Notes under the pieces: model-generated
The model's input: the letters and a program-made list of their open reading frames with translations, nothing else
Told to the model about the DNA's origin: nothing
The model's database searches: none
Shown: positions 58,871 through 64,000 of the stretch, piece by piece
How positions within the stretch are numbered: position 1 is the first letter of the stretch
Layout of the letters: the number at the start of each line of letters is the position of its first letter
Source: Linyphia triangularis
Taxonomy: Eukaryota; Arthropoda; Arachnida; Araneae; Linyphiidae
Direction: 5' to 3'
Length of the DNA: 64,000 bases
Assembly (NCBI GenBank): GCA_963978545.1
Contig: OZ021731.1
Span: forward strand, 57,089,242 to 57,153,241
Position numbers and translations under genes: made by a program

Positions 58871-59209
58871 ATGAACAACTGTCAAAGCATTTGGGAAACT
58901 CGATCCTTCGATAAAAACTATAATAAATTCTACCCATGGATTCAAAATCGTACAGATGAAGTATTAGAAACAATAAGAGTTCATGATTTTCAAAAAGAGC
59001 CCAGGGTATTCGATGCAACACCCTTGGTGACGACAGGAGGCAACATTCCCAAAGGCATGCATGTAATGAAAATTGAGTTAGGAAAGAATTACCGGTTCCT
59101 GTATAGCAAAGTGAACAAGGTTGTAATTGTGGCGGTTTGCCACCGTAAAAATGTGTATGATAAACCATTAGAGGAATTAAAGAGGGAGTGGAAAACACAA
59201 AGAAACTAA
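58871..59209 (+). CDS. Small intronless ORF resembling a RelE/ParE-superfamily toxin domain
   Basis: The ORF encodes 112 residues from ATG 58871 to TAA 59207-59209. An in-frame stop (TAA 58859-58861) lies just upstream, so this ATG is the first possible. The C-terminal half, GKNYRFLYSKVN (71-82) then VVIVAVCHRKNVYDKP (84-99), matches the pattern of the last beta strands and tail of RelE/ParE proteins (YRVIY, then a hydrophobic strand, then HRxxVY). In RelE mRNA interferases that region carries catalytic Arg and Tyr, here candidates R75, R92 and Y96. The N-terminal half (KFYPWIQNRTDEVLETIR) could be the helical part. No signal peptide or membrane span, and no adjacent antitoxin-like gene seen. 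In bacteria such proteins cleave ribosome-bound mRNA or poison gyrase; a role in an arthropod is unknown. A TATAAAT lies at 58615-58621, and a decayed tandem copy lies upstream. Alternative: a mobile-element or viral accessory gene, or an unrelated protein. Confidence 0.5.
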   Translation: MNNCQSIWETRSFDKNYNKFYPWIQNRTDEVLETIRVHDFQKEPRVFDATPLVTTGGNIPKGMHVMKIELGKNYRFLYSKVNKVVIVAVCHRKNVYDKPLEELKREWKTQRN

Positions 59210-59219
59210 AGGTGGCAAG

Positions 59220-59360
59220 CATTTAAAAAAAAAAAAAAAAAAAAACGTTTACAATTTTTTTTTTTTTTTTTTTTGTTTTTTTTTTTTAATTATTATTATT
59301 ATTTTTTTTTTTTTTTTTTTTAATTATTATTATTATTATTATTTTTTTTTTTTTTTTTGG
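59220..59360. repeat. Poly-A / poly-T / (ATT)n low-complexity block
   Basis: An A run right after the RelE/ParE-like ORF is followed by long T runs and two ATT arrays up to about 59358. The A-run followed by T-runs could fold back. The A run might be an old retroposon tail, but the duplicated flank argues against that for the ORF itself. Confidence 0.85.
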
Positions 59361-59450
59361 ATACTTGATATGGAAAGGTAAACCACAGTGCCGTTTGCTC
59401 TTTTACTTTTATGTGCTACTTTGCGTCAGGCCACTTGAATAATTTAATTT

Positions 59451-60056
59451 TGTGGGCGTAATAAGTCCTCTTGTCTACAAGTAAAAGATTTTAGTTATTC
59501 AAAGATTACTCGGTAAAGTATAAATTTAAATAACTAGCAAATTTATTTCTTACTCACCAATAACACAGCCATTTACACTATTTACACTAGCTTTATTAAA
59601 TATAATGCTCTTTGCATTTGATGACAATGACTGCAATTGCATTGCAGTTAAAATATTCCATCAAAAAATCTGTTGAGTCAAGTACTAAGTGACAATTTTG
59701 CATTTCAAATTTCTAAAAGGCAGAAGATTATAGTTCTGAATCCAATTTCATCTTCAATATTGTGAAGATTTGCTCTTCTATAAAATAGCTACAAACTTTC
59801 TACACTGCAGAAACAAGTCTATATTGACCCGGATTAATTTATCTTTTCAACTAGAACCCAAGGCTCACCTAGTTCTGAAATATTTAGATAAATAATAGAG
59901 CTAACTCAGACGTAAACTTAACGGCTCTACTTTATTTCACACAAAAAAACAAACACGAACTGAAACTGAAACACAAACAGATTTTCGTGATGCCACACCT
60001 AGAAAAGTTATATAATTCAATTAGTAATGAAATAGAGTTCGCATCGTGACATCACA
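59451..60056 (-). mobile_element. 3' LTR of the BEL/Pao element (left boundary tentative)
   Basis: The coding strand is minus. Just after the polyprotein comes a purine-rich tract (plus-strand TTCTCCCACCTT, 60057-60068), which fits a polypurine tract. Next to it the LTR would start TGTGATGTCACG (plus-strand end CGTGACATCACA at 60056). On the minus strand, TATATAAC lies at about 60008-60015 and AATAAA at 59931-59936, in the order expected for promoter and polyadenylation signal. The left end is set at TGTGGGCG (59451), giving TGTG...CACA ends, but the second LTR is not in the window, so this edge is a guess. Confidence 0.5.
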
Positions 60057-60068
60057 TTCTCCCACCTT
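60057..60068 (-). other. Candidate polypurine tract of the BEL element
   Basis: The minus strand reads AAGGTGGGAGAA directly before the presumed LTR start. This is the usual plus-strand DNA priming site of LTR retrotransposons. Support is its position between the integrase stop and the LTR. Confidence 0.6.
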
Positions 60069-60101
60069 GAGTAGTGGAAGTTCCACAACTCAACAACTCT
60101 A

Positions 60102-63100
60102 TTAGAGATCCAACCTTTCGGGAATTTTTACAGTTCGACCTAGCCTTGTCTTAGTTTGAATAATTGCAGAGTCGATGGAGTCGTCATCAGAACACTTAGG
60201 AATGCCATTCTTCATAGAGGCAACTTTCGTAGATAGTGCGTTTTTATCCATTGTAAAAGGCGATTCACTGGAAGAAATCTCTAAAGGGAAGACGCGCTGA
60301 ATCGGACGCAGAATTTCTCCACGAGAAGTTCTAAGTTTGATGAGTCGACACACACCATCTTTCCCTGGCAGCATTTCTATCACTTTTCCCCGTGGCCAGT
60401 CGATTCGATTAGCGTTGTCACTTTTTATGAGAACAATATCCCCGGGAGCAATCTTCGAAGTTTTAGTCTTTTCTGACCTCCTTATCAAAGATCTAAGATA
60501 TTCGGACCTGAACCTTTTTCTAATGTCTTTCTGCAAAGCTAGCCTGTATTTGATGCGATGGTTAAGACTTTTATGATCAGCAGCATCACAGTCTGGAACA
60601 CCAGAGAGCTTGATATCCCGAAGAAACATGGCAGGGGTAAGTGGAACAAATTCTGAGTCACATTCGTCGATGTAAGTCAAAGGGCGTGAGTTGATAACAG
60701 ATTCGCAATCACAAATAACAGTCACTAATTCTTCGTAAGTCAAACTTGCTCTTCCAAGTATTCTTCTCAAAAGACTTTTTAGAATACCAATTAGCCTCTC
60801 CCACCATCCACCCCACCAGGGTGAAGAAGGGGGATTAAACTTCCACCTAATTGGATGAATAGCATTGTCGTTGCAGATGCGGTCCCAATCTAAACTTCTT
60901 AGCAAATTGGAAGCTCCGACGAAATTCGTGCCATTATCGCAGTATATGGTTTCACATCGGTCCCTCCGGGCAATAAATCGCCGTAGAGCTAGCAAGAAAC
61001 TTTCGGTAGATAGTGAAGTAACAATCTCTAAGTGGACAGCTCTATATACGGCGCATGTAAAAATGCATACCCAAGCCTTCTTTCCATCCTTTAAAAATAA
61101 AGGTCCCGACAGGTCAGTTCCACAGATCTCGAACACATTTGCTTGTCGTATTCGATCTTCAGGCAAAGGAGCAGATAGAGCATCACAACATTTAGAAGAA
61201 AATCTTTTGCAAGAGATACACTTTGAAATGACAGAGCGCACTGTTTTTCTTCCACTCAAAATCCAAAAATGTTCTCTCAAAATATTAAGCAGAATCTGAG
61301 TTCCAGCATGACTATTTTTTATATGATGAGAAAATATTAGCCTTCTGACAACTTCATGACTGGACGGAAGAACAGCTGGTTCCCTAAAATCTTTTGTATC
61401 TTGACGGAAAACGATTTTCGTCTTGAGCCGTATTATTCCATCAATATCCTTATGCGCACTCAAAGCTTTTAGTTTTTCATCATGCTCGTTTGAAAAAGAT
61501 TCAGACTGAACTAATTTTATCACTTGTTTCTCTGCTGCCCTGTATTCTTCAGCATCCAGATCTCCTTTTTTCCTTAGCTGAACATCGCATCTACAGTTCT
61601 TTACAAATCTCAAAATCCACCCCACTAGCTTCACAATGCTTTCATATTTTGAGAAGCGCTGATAAAGCCAGCCTGTAGATGAATCGTTATTTACAGATGC
61701 CAGAGCCAATATTGAACTTTTCTTTTTCTCTTTTAGTACCTCAGCTTCATCCAGGTCATCATATTCACTGCATGGTCCTTCGTCTTCAAATGAACTAAGC
61801 CATTCTGGCCCTTCCCACCAACATTTGGTTTTTATTAAAGTACTTGCTTTGCATCCTCGGGAGGGCAAATCTGCAGGATTGTCAAATCCAGAAATATGAC
61901 GCCAAGAAGATGCTTGGCTGATATTCCGTATTTCTTGAACTCTGTTATTCACGAAAATAGACCAATTTTCATCTTTAGTGATCCAAGTAAGAACGGTAGT
62001 AGAATCACTCCAATAAAAACATCTAATATCCGTCCATCCAAGAGCATCTAACACTGATTTCGTTAATCTTGCTCCCACCAATGCAGCAAGCAGCTCCAAC
62101 CTTGGAATTGTCGCAACTTTTAGAGGAGATATTCGGGATCTTGAGGCTAAAAAATGCACCATTTCACTTTCTCCCTTTTGTACAAGATACGTAACGGCGG
62201 CATATGCATCTCTACTTGCGTCGCAAAATGTATGAATGGAGAAGGCCTTCATATTTTCTGAAGTAACTTTGATCCAGCGAGGAATGTTAATGTTCTCCAA
62301 TTCTTTTAGTTCCCTAAACCATTGTAAAAATTCTAGTCGAAGGGGTCCAGTGATTTCTTCGTCCCATCCCAAAGATAATTTCCACGTTTTTTGTAGCATA
62401 ATCTTGGGACAAAGCATTACAGGTGAGGCAAAACCAAAAGGGTCAAAAACTTCTTGAGTAACAGATAATATAGTACGTTTGGTGATGTTTTCGATATTTA
62501 CTTCTTTCAGCCAGTTGATATTTAACGAAAAACAGTCTTTAGTTTTATTCCATTGAAGGTCTAGAAGATCCTCTGTATTAGATCCTCCATCTTCTGTTAG
62601 TGAAGATGAAGACTCCCAATCCCGCAGAATAAAACCACCTTTCTTCATTAACTCATTAGAAGTACTCATTAATCGCTGCAAATCTAATTCATTGTGAACA
62701 CTGGTTACAAGATTATCCACATAAAAGCTCTTCAAAAGGCAGCCAGTTACAAAAGGATCAATATCAGCATTCTGTTCAAGATGGTACTTCAACACAGCTC
62801 CTAATAGAAATGGACTGCTGCGAATGCCGAAAACTATTCTGGCATGACGAAAAAATCTGTAGTCTTCACAAGCTTTATTTGTCCACCACAGAAATCTCAC
62901 AAAGTCACGGTCTTCTCTACAAAGGCAAACTTGCAAAAAGGCTTTCTTTATGTCTGCGATTACGCCAATCTTCTTTTCTCGAAACCGCAGCAAAATATCA
63001 GGAATCAACTCAATCAAGTTTGGCCCGCTATGTAGGGAGTCATTTAGTGACGGATGTCCCTTTATTCGAGCAGATGCATCAAAAACCGGGCGAATTGGAG

Positions 63101-64000
63101 TTGTCTTACTAACTTTGATAACAGGCCTATGAGGTAGGTAATTTGCAGGCAAATCTTTATCTTCAACTGGTACTTCTTCGATAATTCCTTCACGTAGCCA
63201 TTCTAAAAATATGTCTTCGTAGTTGTCGTACAAATTTTCCTGAAATAATTTCTTGGTTGTGGTGTCTAATCTTCTTTTAGCTTGTTCAAAATTGTTCGGT
63301 AAAGGTACAGAGTCATCCAACCAAGGTAAGTGAACTTCATAGCGATTTTCTTTGTTGTACCTAACAGTTCGAAGAAAATTTTCAGCAGTCAAATCTTCTT
63401 GCTCTTTCTTAGAGAGCTTCTCAATAGGATCCTTGATCCCAATAGAATCCAACTTCCAGAAATCTGAAATGTCAAATTCTTTAACGAAAAGTGATGTCAC
63501 CAACATGGCATTGCTTGACGTTACTGCACTTTCAGGAACTTTCCCTAACAAAGTCCATCCAAGCAAAGTTTCGATGGCCACTAATCCGCTTGATAGGACC
63601 CTACGCTGACCGGTTAAAATCTTTCCAAAAAGATCAGCTCCTATAAGTACTTGCACTGGATGTTCCTTTTCTCCAACATCACTTAATGTTATATTCATTT
63701 CTTGAAGCTCTTTTAACCAAGGCCCTGAATTCACAGGTGATACATCATTACATATAGTTTCTTGATCCAATGCTTCAAAGTTGCACGCAAAATTGTTCTT
63801 AATATTTTTCAATCTAATTCTGTAACATGTATGCACAAATTCTTTGGATTTAATCCCGCCAAACAGTGAATGTACTAGAGTTTCTTTCCTTACATGTGCA
63901 TATTCCATTTCTTCAGCAAGACTCTTTACAATATAAGACTTTTGTGAGCCGGTGTCCAGAACAATTCGCACGACTATGTCTTTCTTATCTGATATGAGCT
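60102..64000 (-). CDS. BEL/Pao LTR retrotransposon polyprotein (protease-RT-RNase H-integrase), 5' part outside window
   Basis: The frame is open from the window edge (64000) down to the stop just before 60102, about 1299 codons, with no frameshift. Numbering from the codon at 63971: aspartic protease DTGS (6-9) with LLGWTLLG (136-143) of the DUF1758 type; reverse transcriptase with VIADIKKAFLQV (337-348) and FYVDN (416-420); RNase H with FCDAS (D584), PRLELLAAL (E626) and WSDSTTV (D656); DNPADLPSRG (about 697-706); integrase zinc-binding His/Cys (H882, H888, C918, C921); integrase core GTDLSG (D953), CDNGTNF (D1012), GGWWERL (E1058); C-terminal DUF5641-like PGDIVLIK. This order is diagnostic of BEL/Pao. 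The RT box reads YVDN in place of YVDD. The coding sequence looks recently active because it is unbroken. Gag and the 5' LTR are outside the window. Confidence 0.95.
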   Translation of the reverse strand, partial: LISDKKDIVVRIVLDTGSQKSYIVKSLAEEMEYAHVRKETLVHSLFGGIKSKEFVHTCYRIRLKNIKNNFACNFEALDQETICNDVSPVNSGPWLKELQEMNITLSDVGEKEHPVQVLIGADLFGKILTGQRRVLSSGLVAIETLLGWTLLGKVPESAVTSSNAMLVTSLFVKEFDISDFWKLDSIGIKDPIEKLSKKEQEDLTAENFLRTVRYNKENRYEVHLPWLDDSVPLPNNFEQAKRRLDTTTKKLFQENLYDNYEDIFLEWLREGIIEEVPVEDKDLPANYLPHRPVIKVSKTTPIRPVFDASARIKGHPSLNDSLHSGPNLIELIPDILLRFREKKIGVIADIKKAFLQVCLCREDRDFVRFLWWTNKACEDYRFFRHARIVFGIRSSPFLLGAVLKYHLEQNADIDPFVTGCLLKSFYVDNLVTSVHNELDLQRLMSTSNELMKKGGFILRDWESSSSLTEDGGSNTEDLLDLQWNKTKDCFSLNINWLKEVNIENITKRTILSVTQEVFDPFGFASPVMLCPKIMLQKTWKLSLGWDEEITGPLRLEFLQWFRELKELENINIPRWIKVTSENMKAFSIHTFCDASRDAYAAVTYLVQKGESEMVHFLASRSRISPLKVATIPRLELLAALVGARLTKSVLDALGWTDIRCFYWSDSTTVLTWITKDENWSIFVNNRVQEIRNISQASSWRHISGFDNPADLPSRGCKASTLIKTKCWWEGPEWLSSFEDEGPCSEYDDLDEAEVLKEKKKSSILALASVNNDSSTGWLYQRFSKYESIVKLVGWILRFVKNCRCDVQLRKKGDLDAEEYRAAEKQVIKLVQSESFSNEHDEKLKALSAHKDIDGIIRLKTKIVFRQDTKDFREPAVLPSSHEVVRRLIFSHHIKNSHAGTQILLNILREHFWILSGRKTVRSVISKCISCKRFSSKCCDALSAPLPEDRIRQANVFEICGTDLSGPLFLKDGKKAWVCIFTCAVYRAVHLEIVTSLSTESFLLALRRFIARRDRCETIYCDNGTNFVGASNLLRSLDWDRICNDNAIHPIRWKFNPPSSPWWGGWWERLIGILKSLLRRILGRASLTYEELVTVICDCESVINSRPLTYIDECDSEFVPLTPAMFLRDIKLSGVPDCDAADHKSLNHRIKYRLALQKDIRKRFRSEYLRSLIRRSEKTKTSKIAPGDIVLIKSDNANRIDWPRGKVIEMLPGKDGVCRLIKLRTSRGEILRPIQRVFPLEISSSESPFTMDKNALSTKVASMKNGIPKCSDDDSIDSAIIQTKTRLGRTVKIPERLDL

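Noticed and set aside
58833..59222. 129-codon ORF on the minus strand over the RelE/ParE-like ORF
   Set aside because: It is the antisense shadow of the plus-strand ORF, Phe/Ser/Leu-rich, with no motif.
60337..63609. Plus-strand ORFs of 60-144 codons across the BEL element
   Set aside because: They are antisense shadows of the retrotransposon polyprotein.
1..64000. CRISPR array, rRNA, bacterial operon signals
   Set aside because: No spaced direct repeats of CRISPR type, no rRNA-like sequence and no prokaryotic gene arrangement were seen.

Overview
The window is AT-rich, intron-bearing eukaryotic DNA, most likely from an arthropod. A chelicerate such as a spider is my best guess, from the EGFR sequence type and the repeat types, but the window does not prove it. 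There are no bacterial operons, ribosome binding sites or CRISPR arrays.

Layout. Positions 1 to about 37,885 hold no protein gene I can support. This part is homopolymer runs, simple repeats and dispersed repeats. It includes a 393-bp piggyBac-type MITE with TTAA ends (17877-18269), a long inverted repeat (about 30208-30635), tandem repeats, and two promoter-like islets (about 27,050-27,160 and 27,960-28,215) that could serve a distal non-coding EGFR exon.

Positions 38023-55608 (+) carry a complete epidermal growth factor receptor (EGFR/ErbB) gene. I resolved it into 29 coding exons with 28 GT-AG introns. All phases join without a frameshift, giving 1391 residues: signal peptide, L1, furin-like Cys-rich region, L2, long second Cys-rich region with an extra invertebrate-type section, one membrane span, a complete tyrosine kinase domain and a tyrosine-bearing tail. 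Introns contain a strictly periodic 24-bp minisatellite, at least one tRNA-derived SINE and a long AT palindrome. The 3' UTR probably ends near 57,880-58,010.

Downstream, 58871-59209 (+) is a small intronless ORF whose C-terminal half resembles the RelE/ParE toxin fold. A decayed tandem copy lies at 58305-58549. This is the most unusual coding item here, because the fold is typical of bacterial toxin-antitoxin systems; the assignment is motif-based and unverified.

The right end is a BEL/Pao LTR retrotransposon on the minus strand. Its LTR ends at 60056. The polyprotein (protease, reverse transcriptase, RNase H, integrase) is open from 60102 to the window edge, and its 5' part lies outside the window.

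The receptor gene is the only clear host gene. The other coding material is mobile-element derived or of unknown origin, and nothing in the sequence ties it functionally to EGFR.
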